NCBI GenBank assembly: GCA_944384015.1
Contig: CALWRT010000018.1
Span: 1 to 47,740, forward strand
Source: an uncultured Lachnospiraceae bacterium
Lineage (GTDB): Bacteria; Bacillota; Clostridia; Lachnospirales; Lachnospiraceae
Direction of reading: 5' to 3'
Length of the DNA: 47,740 nt
Of this stretch, positions 17,176 through 26,344 are shown piece after piece. The stretch's first letter is position 1; each line of letters begins with the position of its first letter. The notes under the pieces are model-generated. The model did not search any database and was not told where the DNA came from. It saw only the letters and a list, made by a program, of their open reading frames with translations. A program made the position numbers and the translations under genes.

Positions 17176-18789
17176 CTATCTTTTTTCCGCCGGCTCCCTC
17201 TCCGCCACAAGGTACACCAGCACGGGCAGGCATACTGCCAGCGGGTACATATACCTCATGTTGGACACCGGGCCGAGCAGAAGGGTGGCAAAATACGTCC
17301 ACATGGGGATCAGCACCCACAGCCGCTTCCACCTCTTCTTCCAGAAGAGGAAGAGGGTCACGAAGAGGAGATACCAGAGGAAGGAGGCTCCGCTGAAGAA
17401 GAAATTCACCACTGGAATATGGAGCAGAGCTGCCTCCTGGCAGATGGCATAGTTGACGTCGTTCATCCAATCCCAGATGGGTTCTCTTCGGATATTCAGA
17501 ATCTCCTGGATCTCCGTTCCGTAATTATATTCCACAAACGTCTGGGACGTGGCCTCATCCGGGTATTCATGCCAGGGATACCAGAGCCCGTAATTCGTAG
17601 ACAGAACAGCGTCCACATAGATGATGGGATGCTCCAGCCCCTTTCTCAGCCACATTCCCAGAAATTCCCCCGCATGTTCGTTGAAGACCGGCGTATGGAA
17701 GCCCCAGCGCACCGGATCCGACTGGCGGGCCACATACCGCCTCAGGTATTCTTCAGGAATCACTTCATACAGCAATTCCTTCTCTTCCTTGGTAAACTCC
17801 TCAGGCATGAGGAAATACAGCCGGGCAATCGGCTGGATCATCACACTGTAGGCCTCCCTCGCGTCCCCCGGTATGATACCCATCGCCGAATAGAACGGCC
17901 CCTGGTACACCTGCAGCAGACACATGGGGATGAGCATCACCAGCAGCAGCCGTTTCCAATACTTGCGAAATCCCACAAGGAGGAATGGAAGGGCTGCCAG
18001 CAGCGTGTGGAACGTATTGTTCCGAAAAATCATCATCAAGAACATGGTCGCGGCAAAGATTACCAGCTGCCTGCGGGAGGCGAAGAACCGTTCGGCATCC
18101 TTGGACATCAAGAGAAGCTGGGCGGCGAAGAAGCAGAACAGAGCCGAGAACAAACTGTCCTTCGTGGCCGCCATGGCAAAATAACCGTTCGTGACATAGA
18201 TCCCATAGAAGAGAACGCTAAAAACTATGAGCCACTTAGGTGCCCGGCAGGCAGACAGGTACATGCACGCCCCGGAAAACAGGGCTGACATGAGAAGCAT
18301 CTGAATTACCGTATACATCACCGCGCCAGCCTGGTAAGAGCCGAACAGCGTATGTCCCAGCTCCACCAATCCTCCCAGCATGGCTGTGTGGATCACCGCA
18401 TGGTGGGCGGACCGGTAATCCGTGATAAACCAGGTGATCTGCAGATTACTGTCATAGGAGAAAATCCCCGGATAAGCTCCGAGGAACAATGGCAGCCAGC
18501 ACAGCAGGATAATGCCCCAGAACGCGAAAAACCACCGCAGGCGAAGATTCTCTCCTTCTGTCCACCGTATCTTCTCGGTCAGATACAGGCAGACGGCAAG
18601 CAGCACGGCGAACACTGCCGTCCCTCCCGCCAGGCACAACAACAAGAGCAGATAATTTCCGCCCGGAACTACCGTATCGTATTCTGCCAGATTATATCCC
18701 AGCACAGTCATGGCGCTGTAGAGAAAGGCAGCTGCCAGCGTCCAGGCAGCTCCCCATCTCTGAAGGCCTTCTCTTGCCCATTGTATCAT
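17176..18789 (-). CDS. DUF6020-like polytopic membrane protein
   Basis: A 537-residue protein with about 12 to 14 predicted helices. The segment LGAYPGIFSYDSNLQ after the third or fourth helix is the recognisable motif of a clostridial family of glycan-locus membrane proteins (DUF6020-like, named from memory). Its acidic residue lies where GT-C enzymes place their catalytic aspartate. A soluble loop of about 130 residues follows the ninth helix region. It is likely an extracytoplasmic glycosyltransferase using a polyprenyl-linked sugar, but this is inferred. AGGAGG precedes the ATG. It is the last gene of the 36916-17176 run and converges with rloB; no terminator fits between them. Confidence 0.75.
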   Translation of the reverse strand: MIQWAREGLQRWGAAWTLAAAFLYSAMTVLGYNLAEYDTVVPGGNYLLLLLCLAGGTAVFAVLLAVCLYLTEKIRWTEGENLRLRWFFAFWGIILLCWLPLFLGAYPGIFSYDSNLQITWFITDYRSAHHAVIHTAMLGGLVELGHTLFGSYQAGAVMYTVIQMLLMSALFSGACMYLSACRAPKWLIVFSVLFYGIYVTNGYFAMAATKDSLFSALFCFFAAQLLLMSKDAERFFASRRQLVIFAATMFLMMIFRNNTFHTLLAALPFLLVGFRKYWKRLLLVMLIPMCLLQVYQGPFYSAMGIIPGDAREAYSVMIQPIARLYFLMPEEFTKEEKELLYEVIPEEYLRRYVARQSDPVRWGFHTPVFNEHAGEFLGMWLRKGLEHPIIYVDAVLSTNYGLWYPWHEYPDEATSQTFVEYNYGTEIQEILNIRREPIWDWMNDVNYAICQEAALLHIPVVNFFFSGASFLWYLLFVTLFLFWKKRWKRLWVLIPMWTYFATLLLGPVSNMRYMYPLAVCLPVLVYLVAEREPAEKR

Positions 18790-18835
18790 TTTCCTTGTAT
18801 TCCTCCTGCTTCCCTATGGGGATTCTCCCTACCGT

Positions 18836-19477
18836 CTACCGTATCCGGCATTTGCAGGCCGGTTCCCCGTTGAGCCACTTCACAAAATCAAAATGCCGCT
18901 CCACAATCGTCTTGTCGGTGAGGGCATTTTTCCCCAGATAATATCCCACATATTCCTCGTGGGCATACTCTGGCAGTTGAAATGTATAGTCGATGTTCGG
19001 ATAAGACTTCGCGGTCAATACTACCCGGTTTCGGCATTTCGCCTCTCCCAGCTTCAGAATATCTTCCTCGGTAATGCCGTCTCTGTCGCACATAAGGATG
19101 AAGAGATTGTCCATGTTCATGCGCTTCTTGCGCTCTTCCCACTTCCTTCCCGCATCCTCCTGCGTGGCATAGTGGTTAAAATACAATTTGATATCCCCCA
19201 GCATAGCCACTGGATATGGCTCCTGGGTCTTAATAAACTGCAGATCCAGGCTCAGGTAATACTCTAGATCCAAGACAAACTTCAGAAAGTCGTCCTGCCA
19301 GATAAACATGTTAATGGTCGGGGACAAAAACTTCATTCCCAGCCGGTGATAGATAATTCCGGCCGTACAGTTGGAGGCCAGAAATGTAAAATCCCGATTC
19401 TTCAGTCTCTTGCGCATCCTGTTCTCGTAGGGCGGCAGAAATATCTTCTGGCTCAGCCGGATCACTGCCTCTTTCAT
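18836..19477 (-). CDS. DUF1919 family protein
   Basis: A 213-residue soluble protein of the DUF1919 family, found in exopolysaccharide loci. FTFLASNCTAGIIYHRLGM (30-48) and SPTINMFIWQDDFLKFV (about 52-68) are the family's most constant parts; HYATQEDAGRKWEERKKR (about 103-120) is also typical. The reaction is not established. Homologues are annotated as exopolysaccharide biosynthesis proteins. It follows the LicC-like gene after a 117 bp gap filled by the 91 bp palindrome at 19531-19621. GGAAGGAAAGGAAGAGG precedes the ATG. Confidence 0.82.
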   Translation of the reverse strand: MKEAVIRLSQKIFLPPYENRMRKRLKNRDFTFLASNCTAGIIYHRLGMKFLSPTINMFIWQDDFLKFVLDLEYYLSLDLQFIKTQEPYPVAMLGDIKLYFNHYATQEDAGRKWEERKKRMNMDNLFILMCDRDGITEEDILKLGEAKCRNRVVLTAKSYPNIDYTFQLPEYAHEEYVGYYLGKNALTDKTIVERHFDFVKWLNGEPACKCRIR

Positions 19478-19530
19478 GTTGCCTCTTCCTTTCCTTCCCG
19501 ACGTCTCACTTCCGAGAGTCCTTTTTTGCT

Positions 19531-19621
19531 ACTATTCACAGCCGATTTAGAATGAACAACTAACGCGTCGTGCTGGCACGTAAGCGTGTGTTGCTCATTC
19601 TGAATCAGGACTGTGAATAGT
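19531..19621. repeat. long palindromic repeat, copy A (91 bp)
   Basis: The arms start with ACTATTCACAG (19531-19541) and end with CTGTGAATAGT (19611-19621). They continue inward with interruptions to CGTGC-TG-GCACG at the centre. The interior matches the element at 37797-37891 in the same orientation over about 70 bases. The stop codon of the LicC-like gene (19595-19597) and its last codons lie inside the element. A T run follows on the plus strand only, where no gene needs ending. Confidence 0.8.
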
Positions 19622-20329
19622 AACCCTTTTTCCCCTCACATAGTCTACAATTCTCTCATAATCTTCAATATAATCAATTTCCGACCAGAAATACGGGGCC
19701 ACATCCAGCGTATGAATTGGAAACTCATCGCAGTGGGAGTAGAGAATCGTCTCCCACCACGTATCATACTGCTCCGCGTCTACCATATTCTTCATCACTT
19801 CTACAAAATGGGGCATATAACCTCTTCCCACTTTGGCAAAGCCCACATACTCGCATGTGCGCTCAGGCACCGGCAGATCCTTGCCGTATTTTCTCACCAG
19901 GCCGTTCTCACAGTGGAAGAAATAATCTCCCGTCTCAATCTTGCGGAAGTCCCCGAGCATGGTGATATCTTCCTTCGCTTCCATAATCCGCTCCAGAATT
20001 TCATCTTCCAAAAAGACGTCCGCGTTGCCGAACAAGTAATCCTCCCCGCAGTCCAGCAGATCCTTGGCGAACCAGAGGGACGCGATGCTGTTGGACACCC
20101 GGTAGAAAGGATTCTCCACAAAGGTCACATCCAAATCCTGCAGGACGTCATAAAAAAGCTTCTTCTGAAACCCCACTACAATCGTCACGTCAATCCCGTG
20201 CCGCTGCAGCATCTTCACCGTATAGCGCAGGAGCACTTCCCCATTTCCGATATCCAGGAGGCTCTTGGGCCGTTTCACCTCCCGGCTGATCCGGCTGCCG
20301 ACGCCGGCTGCCAGCAATACCGCTTTCAT
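19595..20329 (-). CDS. LicC-like nucleotidyltransferase (CTP:phospho-alcohol cytidylyltransferase candidate)
   Basis: A 244-residue nucleotidyltransferase. The signature LAAGVGSRI...KRPKSL spans 6-23, NPFYRVSNSIASLW (73-86) matches the phosphocholine-cytidylyltransferase subgroup, and GNAD (101-104) is the metal-site aspartate. LicC enzymes make CDP-choline; related ones activate other phospho-alcohols or phosphonates. There is no choline transporter, choline kinase or LicD beside it. The start overlaps the stop of the HisC-like PLP enzyme by 4 bases (ATGA), so the two very likely act in sequence. The last residues are encoded by the palindromic repeat at 19531-19621, so the C-terminus may have been remodelled. 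The class is sure; the substrate is not. Confidence 0.85.
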   Translation of the reverse strand: MKAVLLAAGVGSRISREVKRPKSLLDIGNGEVLLRYTVKMLQRHGIDVTIVVGFQKKLFYDVLQDLDVTFVENPFYRVSNSIASLWFAKDLLDCGEDYLFGNADVFLEDEILERIMEAKEDITMLGDFRKIETGDYFFHCENGLVRKYGKDLPVPERTCEYVGFAKVGRGYMPHFVEVMKNMVDAEQYDTWWETILYSHCDEFPIHTLDVAPYFWSEIDYIEDYERIVDYVRGKRVTIHSPDSE

Positions 20330-21381
20330 CTGTTATCTACCTCCAGAAACGCGTCCATGAACAGCTCCATAATCTTTCTGGAACCTGTGGATATGCGAAT
20401 ATACTTCTTCAGTACTTCATAGCTGTATGTCTTCACGAGAATTTTCCGGCGGTGCAGTTCCTCCTTCACCTCAGCCACTGGTCTTCTCGGACGGATGAAG
20501 AAGAAATTGCCGTTCTGAGAAAAGTATTCATATCCTTCCTCTTCCAATCGCTGCCTTGTATAGTTCCGGCCTTCCATCTCAATCGCCGCGAGCCTGTCAA
20601 ATAGTTCCGGATGGTCTAAGATCCGCTCACCGAAGAGCAGCGCGACGGCATTCGTATCGAAAGTCGGCCTAGCCTTCACAAGATATCCTATGATCTGGGG
20701 ATTGGACACGACAATCCCTAAGCGAAGACCCGCAATGGAGCACAGCTTGGAAAATGTGCGCAGCAAGATCACATTGTCGTATTCCGACACAAGGTTCAGG
20801 AAGGTCTTCGGATAGAAATAGTGGTAGGCCTCGTCAATTACCACAACAGCGTTGCAGGCGGAGGCCTTCTCAATCACCGCTCTGGCCTCCTGCTCGCTGT
20901 ATACGTTTCCCACCGGATTGTTGGGATTCAGCAGGACGACCACGTCCGTCTCCTCATCAATGGCGTCCAGTATCTCCTGTATATGAATCTGCAAATTCTC
21001 ATCATACCCCACGGCCACGTGGCGAAGCCCCAGCATGTGACAGTTTACCCCGTACATCTCGAAAGAAGGCGTCACCGTCACCACCTTGGCCGCCGGGGCG
21101 GCAAACGTCTCCAGAATATAGCGGATGGCCATATCGGAGCCGTTGGTGACACAGATATTCTCCGGCTGGATATTCAAATACTCGGCATATTTCCCGATAA
21201 AACGTCCCGTCTCTGGATAAGTCGCAAGGAAGGCCGGTGTAATCTCCTTCTTCACTTCCTCTACAAAATCTTCCGGGAGTCCTTCCGGATTCTCATTCAT
21301 ATCCAGACGGATATATTCGTAGCGTCCCTGTTCGGGGAAAATACGCAGACAATTTTTTATATGCTCATTGACGTAATACAT
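20326..21381 (-). CDS. HisC/CobD-like PLP enzyme (aminotransferase or phosphoserine-type decarboxylase)
   Basis: A 351-residue fold-type I PLP enzyme. LDMNENPEG (26-34) is the N-terminal substrate loop, LNPNNPVGN (151-159) and DEAYHYF (183-189) bind the cofactor, and Lys212 in RTFSKL is the Schiff-base lysine, with Arg220 downstream. By family it is a histidinol-phosphate aminotransferase relative, a group that also includes CobD-type phosphothreonine decarboxylases and phosphoserine decarboxylases of capsule clusters. Coupled translation with a LicC-like cytidylyltransferase makes an amino-alcohol phosphate the likeliest product. No histidine genes are nearby. AGGAGG lies before the ATG, inside the end of the GNAT gene. 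Confidence 0.82.
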   Translation of the reverse strand: MYYVNEHIKNCLRIFPEQGRYEYIRLDMNENPEGLPEDFVEEVKKEITPAFLATYPETGRFIGKYAEYLNIQPENICVTNGSDMAIRYILETFAAPAAKVVTVTPSFEMYGVNCHMLGLRHVAVGYDENLQIHIQEILDAIDEETDVVVLLNPNNPVGNVYSEQEARAVIEKASACNAVVVIDEAYHYFYPKTFLNLVSEYDNVILLRTFSKLCSIAGLRLGIVVSNPQIIGYLVKARPTFDTNAVALLFGERILDHPELFDRLAAIEMEGRNYTRQRLEEEGYEYFSQNGNFFFIRPRRPVAEVKEELHRRKILVKTYSYEVLKKYIRISTGSRKIMELFMDAFLEVDNR

Positions 21382-21382
21382 A

Positions 21383-22213
21383 TTATCCTTTCCTCCTTGT
21401 GAGCTTTCCCCAGTCCTCGCCCTTGGGAAAACCTAGGTTCTCATAGAGTTTGGCCGCGCTCTGCCGGAAATAGAACAGACATGGGCGCTTCCCCTCTCTC
21501 ATAAGGTCGTGGTTCAACTTAGATACTACCTTATATGCCAATTTTTGTCCACGGTATTTTTTATCCGTGATAATGCCGCTGACCACCGCCAAGTCCGAGG
21601 ATTCCGCGTAAGTGGCCCCATGACAGATAATATGCCCATCTCTGCGGATGATATAATTTCTTCCGAAGCCCTCCCGGTATCTCTCCAGCAGCTGAGCTGC
21701 CAGCGCCTCAGGCGTATACTGTCCTCCCAGCCCGTCATCTGTGCAGATCAGGCAGGCGATCTCATAGAAATCCTCTTCCGAAGCCAATTCCGCTTCCGGA
21801 CAGGAAGTGTCCCGGCCGTCGTAGGCATGTAAATCAAGGATTCCAGTCACATACCCATACTCCGGCTCATAATGATCGCGAAGCCTTCCATGGAGCTGTC
21901 TGATAAGCCCTCCCGGCCCGTTCACCATATCAGGTTCCCACTCCCGCACCATCTGGGCCATCGCCTCCGCATCCTGGGCCGTCCCGGCACAGAAGGCATT
22001 TACCCCTCCGTAATACCGTGTCAGGACGCCCTGGATAGCCGCAGCACCCCCGTCATCCTCCTCTTCTCGGATATATACCTTGAAATGTGGATTGGACAGG
22101 CCGAACTTCTTCAAGTCAATGGCGCTGTACAGGCACAGCAAGGGTTCCCTCTCAAAGTATTCCAGTACCTTCGTTATTTCTTGTTCCGCTATCTCCCGGT
22201 ATGGACAGCTCAT
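21383..22213 (-). CDS. GNAT family N-acetyltransferase
   Basis: A 276-residue protein with a C-terminal GNAT domain. The acetyl-CoA loop is ITDKKYRGQKLAYKVVSKLN (about 217-236, R/Q-x-x-G/A type), followed by FYFRQSAAKLYENLGF (about 248-263). The N-terminal about 120 residues resemble a second, degenerate GNAT-like fold. The start is set at ATG 22213, which has AAGGGAG upstream; the frame runs 16 codons further back without a ribosome site. It ends 1 bp from the HisC-like start, so it belongs to that module. It could acetylate an amino sugar or amino alcohol; this is inferred only from position. Confidence 0.82.
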   Translation of the reverse strand: MSCPYREIAEQEITKVLEYFEREPLLCLYSAIDLKKFGLSNPHFKVYIREEEDDGGAAAIQGVLTRYYGGVNAFCAGTAQDAEAMAQMVREWEPDMVNGPGGLIRQLHGRLRDHYEPEYGYVTGILDLHAYDGRDTSCPEAELASEEDFYEIACLICTDDGLGGQYTPEALAAQLLERYREGFGRNYIIRRDGHIICHGATYAESSDLAVVSGIITDKKYRGQKLAYKVVSKLNHDLMREGKRPCLFYFRQSAAKLYENLGFPKGEDWGKLTRRKG

Positions 22214-22324
22214 GCCGTCTCCCTTCCTTCCAAATTCCTTATCTTCTTCACACTTCTGCATGCTCTGACTGCAGCAAATACAGGGGGCATTCGTTTACAT
22301 CTCGGCATCTTTGCAGTCCCCTGC

Positions 22325-24103
22325 TCACCCATTGGCCGGCACATAGATGGTGTACAGCTCATCCACGCACAGTGTCCGGTACAGGCTGCTTTCGCCCAGC
22401 TTCTGAATCATCTGATATTTGGCGGGACTCCAGTTGATCCCGGATTCCTCTGCCGTGCCCAGCAGCAGTACCGGCAGTTCCCCTTCCCTGACAGCTTCCT
22501 CAAGCTGCCCCTCAAACTCTTCCATAGGCAGATATTCCAGATCGGGCCAGGAACTGTCATAGAAGGGTTCCATATCTGTCAGGACACAGCCGATATTGAA
22601 ACAGCCGATCTGCAGCAGCTTCTCGTCCTCATAGGGAGCCAGTTCTTTCATCAGCCGTTCCAGCGACTGGGCACGTTCCTTCGACGTATAGACTCCTTCA
22701 TACAGCGGATGGCTGATCGTCTCTGTCAGTTCTCGGTTGGGCGCGTCATGGTATACGTGAGTTAAAGCATAGCGCAGGCCTGCCCCCCCGGTAAATCCCA
22801 GAATACAGGCGGCTAGGAAGCAGCCCAGCCCTACGGCCAGCGGCCTGCCTTTTCCCGCGTCTTCTCCCAATCGTACGCACAGACTCATCAGGAAGGCGAT
22901 GGGAAGCCCCAGGAACACCCGGTAATAGTTCACACCGGTATCTGTACCGATTGTCAAGAACCCCATGATAATCACGACAGCCGCGCACAGACAGGAATAG
23001 GGCAGATCCCTCTTCCGAAGTCCGTAGTAGAGCGTACCGTATGTGCCCGCGAAGATGGCTCCCGCTGCCGTCAGTTCATGGGCAGTCAATACATCTCCCA
23101 GCGCTCCCGCGATCCCCATCAGAATCGCGCCCGTCCCGCACAGAATGGCATATATCCGCCCTTCCACGGGATTAGAATCTGTCTCTTCCAGGCTTTGCCC
23201 ATCTTTTGCGGCCGCTCTGGTATTCTGAGCGCTGCCATCCAGCAGCCTTCTCACAGGACGAAGCTTCAGAATCCCCCAAGCCGCCGCATAGAGAAGGGCG
23301 GCAGGCACCATATACCGCAGCCAGGCCAGAAGTCCGTCCCTCATGCCCAGCAGGAACAGATAAATTCCTGTGGTCACACTGTGGGTATTGCCCTCGTTGG
23401 CCCCGGCCCCAATGGACAGCAAGACAGACAGATCATGGAACACTTTGGCGGGTCCTAGAATCACCAGGGCCAGCAGCAGTCCTGTCACCGCGGCCGCGCA
23501 CGCCCCCAGGAAGAAGGGCAGACATCTCCTGATGGCTTCTCGTGGGTTTCTCAGCTCCAAGATGTATTTCCAGAAAATCACCAAAATCAGCGCCAGGAAC
23601 AGGGCATTGGGCATACGGAAATAGGTGTTGATGCCCAGGACAAAGCCGCTTATGCCCAGAAGCTTCTCCCTGTCCTTCTCTAATCCTCGCAGCAGCAGCA
23701 CAAGCCCCAGGGCCAGCAGCAGCGACGTCCACGCATTCCAATTCAGTGTCCGCACCCAAGGAATCCCATAGAACGTCCCCACAAGCACGCTTGCCAGCGC
23801 TGCCGCCCGCGGCATCCATTTCTTCAGATAATTGTACAGGATCACAGCCGTCAATACATAGAGCAGACTGGAAGTCAAATTCAAGATCAGTACCTTGCGG
23901 ATCGGGGCAAGGGCATAGAGGATCCCTCCAGCCACTTCCCCGAGAAAATAGTACAGTTCATTTACCTGTATATCCTGATTGAAGATATAGCGGTATTTGG
24001 TCAGATAGGAGGCTGTGTCCCTCACGTCAATCCCTTTGGTGGTGTAGGGGATTGACCACAGGATCAGCACGGCAAAGAGGACAAAGAGGAGAAACCGCTC
24101 CAT
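22325..24103 (-). CDS. GT-C-like polytopic membrane protein
   Basis: A 592-residue membrane protein. A first helix is followed by a loop with the acidic stretch GIDVRDTASYLTKYRYIF, the position and style of a GT-C catalytic loop. About ten helices follow, then a soluble extracytoplasmic tail of about 130 residues from HVYHDAPNRE. It probably attaches a lipid-linked sugar outside the membrane (inference). ATG 24103 has AGGAG four bases upstream. An in-frame TTG at 24130 has AGGAGG at ideal distance and would overlap the previous gene by 17 bases, so either start is possible. Confidence 0.78.
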   Translation of the reverse strand: MERFLLFVLFAVLILWSIPYTTKGIDVRDTASYLTKYRYIFNQDIQVNELYYFLGEVAGGILYALAPIRKVLILNLTSSLLYVLTAVILYNYLKKWMPRAAALASVLVGTFYGIPWVRTLNWNAWTSLLLALGLVLLLRGLEKDREKLLGISGFVLGINTYFRMPNALFLALILVIFWKYILELRNPREAIRRCLPFFLGACAAAVTGLLLALVILGPAKVFHDLSVLLSIGAGANEGNTHSVTTGIYLFLLGMRDGLLAWLRYMVPAALLYAAAWGILKLRPVRRLLDGSAQNTRAAAKDGQSLEETDSNPVEGRIYAILCGTGAILMGIAGALGDVLTAHELTAAGAIFAGTYGTLYYGLRKRDLPYSCLCAAVVIIMGFLTIGTDTGVNYYRVFLGLPIAFLMSLCVRLGEDAGKGRPLAVGLGCFLAACILGFTGGAGLRYALTHVYHDAPNRELTETISHPLYEGVYTSKERAQSLERLMKELAPYEDEKLLQIGCFNIGCVLTDMEPFYDSSWPDLEYLPMEEFEGQLEEAVREGELPVLLLGTAEESGINWSPAKYQMIQKLGESSLYRTLCVDELYTIYVPANG

Positions 24104-24113
24104 CTGTCTCCTG

Positions 24114-25175
24114 CTATTTGTCTCCTTCAACAGCCATCCCCTCCTTTCTTGTCTCCTTCTCTCCCTTTCTTCTTCCTCTTCCTGTGTCCCACAGAAGGAC
24201 GCAGGCTCCCGGCAGATATCCCGCGCACACCTTGGTAAGCTTCACCGCAAGGCTGCCGGCCGGGAATCCGAAGAGGGCCATCCCGCCCTCCACGAACATA
24301 AAGACGAACAAGTGCAGGCACAGGATGCTGACCGTATGCCTGCCCAGGGCTGCCGCCGCCCAGGCCACAGGGAATATATGGCGCTCGGCCCATATGCCAA
24401 GCATCATCACAAGCATGCAGCCTGATGCCGTGGCCAGCATATACAGCACCGGCTGCTCTCCATAGTCTCTCACCGACAGATTGCCCGTCCCGGCTCCCAG
24501 TGCTGCCGCCCCGAAGACAATGATCAGGAGCACCGGCATCCTCTTATCCTGGTACAGCCTCATCAGCCTCTGCCCATCCGCCAGGAACTGCCCCAGGCCG
24601 ATCAGCGCCATATGGAAGAACATCGTGTCCAGGCTCCAGGGAAGCAGGATGGGAAGATAGGAGAGTCCAAGGGCAATCACCACACAGCCTGCCAGTATCC
24701 CCGCCAAACGCCGCGTACCTTCCCCAGCAAGCCTCACGGCAATTTCATAGCCGATCAGGGCGGTGAACAGTCCTGTGAGGAACCAGGTGGGGCCATTCAG
24801 AATTCCCATGAGAGATTCTCCTCCCTCAGGGGACAGATAGCTCCTGGAGTACAGGATGCCCAGCAGCTCCCGCTTCCAGGCAAAGGCTTCGCCGGATGCC
24901 AGCGCCTTGACGGCAAAAAACACATACAGAAAACCGTTAAAGCCAAAGTAGGGGATGAGCAGCCGCTTCGCCCGCTTTTTCACCACCGTCGGCAAAGACG
25001 CGTCTGAATTCCGGCGATAGGTATATCCTGCCAGAACGAAGAAGACAGCCACATAGAACATCCCTCCCAGATAAGTCCCCCATCCGAGAGACAATCCGGC
25101 ATGGTTGCACAGCACGATGAACAGCGCCAGTATTTTGATCCCGTCAATCCAGACAATCCTTTTCTTGCCTTCCAT
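24114..25175 (-). CDS. acyltransferase-3 family membrane protein
   Basis: A 353-residue membrane acyltransferase. DGIKILALFIVLCNHAG (11-27) carries the family histidine (His25), and YVAVFFVLAGYTYRR (about 38-52) is the second landmark. About ten helices follow. It would O-acylate a glycan using an acyl donor from inside the cell. The open frame extends 153 codons upstream through the neighbouring gene, but AGGAGG seven bases before ATG 25175 and the homology both fix this start. It is paired with another acyltransferase-3 gene 23 bp upstream. Confidence 0.85.
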   Translation of the reverse strand: MEGKKRIVWIDGIKILALFIVLCNHAGLSLGWGTYLGGMFYVAVFFVLAGYTYRRNSDASLPTVVKKRAKRLLIPYFGFNGFLYVFFAVKALASGEAFAWKRELLGILYSRSYLSPEGGESLMGILNGPTWFLTGLFTALIGYEIAVRLAGEGTRRLAGILAGCVVIALGLSYLPILLPWSLDTMFFHMALIGLGQFLADGQRLMRLYQDKRMPVLLIIVFGAAALGAGTGNLSVRDYGEQPVLYMLATASGCMLVMMLGIWAERHIFPVAWAAAALGRHTVSILCLHLFVFMFVEGGMALFGFPAGSLAVKLTKVCAGYLPGACVLLWDTGRGRRKGEKETRKEGMAVEGDK

Positions 25176-25198
25176 GCTTTCCTCCTCTTCCCTTCCTT

Positions 25199-26344
25199 CT
25201 ACCATCTGGAGAGGAAGCGGTTGTATGGCTCCTCCACGTACTTGGTCATCAGGAAAGACAGTCCCCACACGATCAGCGTGGTCAACACAAAATTCAGTCC
25301 CATCAGCAGATGATAACTGAGCTTCCCATACAGGGCCAGCAGCAGGGCACTGGAAAATGTGGCAATCACAGGGAAGTGAAGGAGATACCAGGAAAAGGAA
25401 ATCCTTCCAAGCCCAGTCAATATCCTGCATGAGAAAAACCGGGAGAGGACGCTGCTCCCCGCCGCTCCGGCCACGATCATCGCCGCCCCGATGAAATGAT
25501 AGGTGACCGACAGCCCCTCCGGGAGCCATGCGTAAATACTTCCCTCCAGCCTTGTCCCCACCGAAGGGTAAGAGCCAAAATAGACGCCCAGGACAAAGAT
25601 CCCCGCGCACAGCCAGGGGACTCTCCTCACCCATTTCATGAGCCGGGGCTTTGTGTAATAGAGATCACACAGCCAGAAACCGGCAAAGATCCCCGCATAA
25701 TCTGTCAGGAACAGCCCTGCCATGAGGACGGCATACAGTACATACCGATACTTCCACTTCCCTGCCAGAGCCGCCACAGCATAGACGAGCAGAGCCCCCA
25801 AGAACAGATACTTCACCGTCCAGAGAACACCGTTAAAATAATTGTGCCCGAAGAGGAAGCAGCCAATCACGGCTTCCCTCAGCGCATGGCTGTAGCCCGG
25901 CTCAAAGTTGTTGAATCCGGCAAACCACTCCTCTGATCCGGCCAGGACGGCAGCCTCGGTATTCTTATACAATCCCGCGATCATCAGGAAGAAGATCACC
26001 GTGCTCACCAACAGAATCGGTACCGCCAGGCGGAAGTACCTCTTCACCGCGCTTTTGGCGAGCCTCTTCCTGTCATAATCTCTAAAAAAGCGGATACACA
26101 GGACGAAACCGCTGGCAACAAAGAAGAGGTGCACGGCGAAATTACCGTTATAGAGAATATTCAGCGGGCTTTTCCCGATCAGGATCTCCACCCCCGTCTC
26201 CGTATGCGCAGATGCCTCGTCCAGAGAATAGAGGGAATAATAAAAAGCATATGCAAAGTGGCACAGGTACACAATAAGTGCCCCTGTGCCTTTCAGGCCG
26301 TCTATAAAGTTCAGTTTGCCTGTTCCGCCTGCGGCCGATCCCAT
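25199..26344 (-). CDS. acyltransferase-3 family membrane protein
   Basis: A 381-residue OafA-like acyltransferase. The first helix is FIDGLKGTGALIVYLCHF with the family histidine His29. FAVHLFFVASGFVLCIRFF is the conserved second block, and the C-terminus YVEEPYNRF is the classical end of the family. ATG 26344 (MGSAAGG) is preferred because homology begins at KLNFIDGLKG; GGAAAGGATGGG lies upstream. The start lies within the 3' end of the preceding GT-C gene (34 bp overlap), so translation is coupled. Substrate sugar unknown. Confidence 0.85.
   Translation of the reverse strand: MGSAAGGTGKLNFIDGLKGTGALIVYLCHFAYAFYYSLYSLDEASAHTETGVEILIGKSPLNILYNGNFAVHLFFVASGFVLCIRFFRDYDRKRLAKSAVKRYFRLAVPILLVSTVIFFLMIAGLYKNTEAAVLAGSEEWFAGFNNFEPGYSHALREAVIGCFLFGHNYFNGVLWTVKYLFLGALLVYAVAALAGKWKYRYVLYAVLMAGLFLTDYAGIFAGFWLCDLYYTKPRLMKWVRRVPWLCAGIFVLGVYFGSYPSVGTRLEGSIYAWLPEGLSVTYHFIGAAMIVAGAAGSSVLSRFFSCRILTGLGRISFSWYLLHFPVIATFSSALLLALYGKLSYHLLMGLNFVLTTLIVWGLSFLMTKYVEEPYNRFLSRW

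Noticed and set aside
19595-21381. Aminoethylphosphonate activation pathway (PntC-like)
   Set aside because: No PEP mutase, phosphonopyruvate decarboxylase or class V AEP transaminase is present. The PLP enzyme is HisC/CobD-like, so a phosphate-ester amino alcohol is the better guess.
25176-25634. N-terminal extension of the 353-residue acyltransferase
   Set aside because: It overlaps the end of the neighbouring acyltransferase. Family homology starts at MEGKKR, with AGGAGG just before it.
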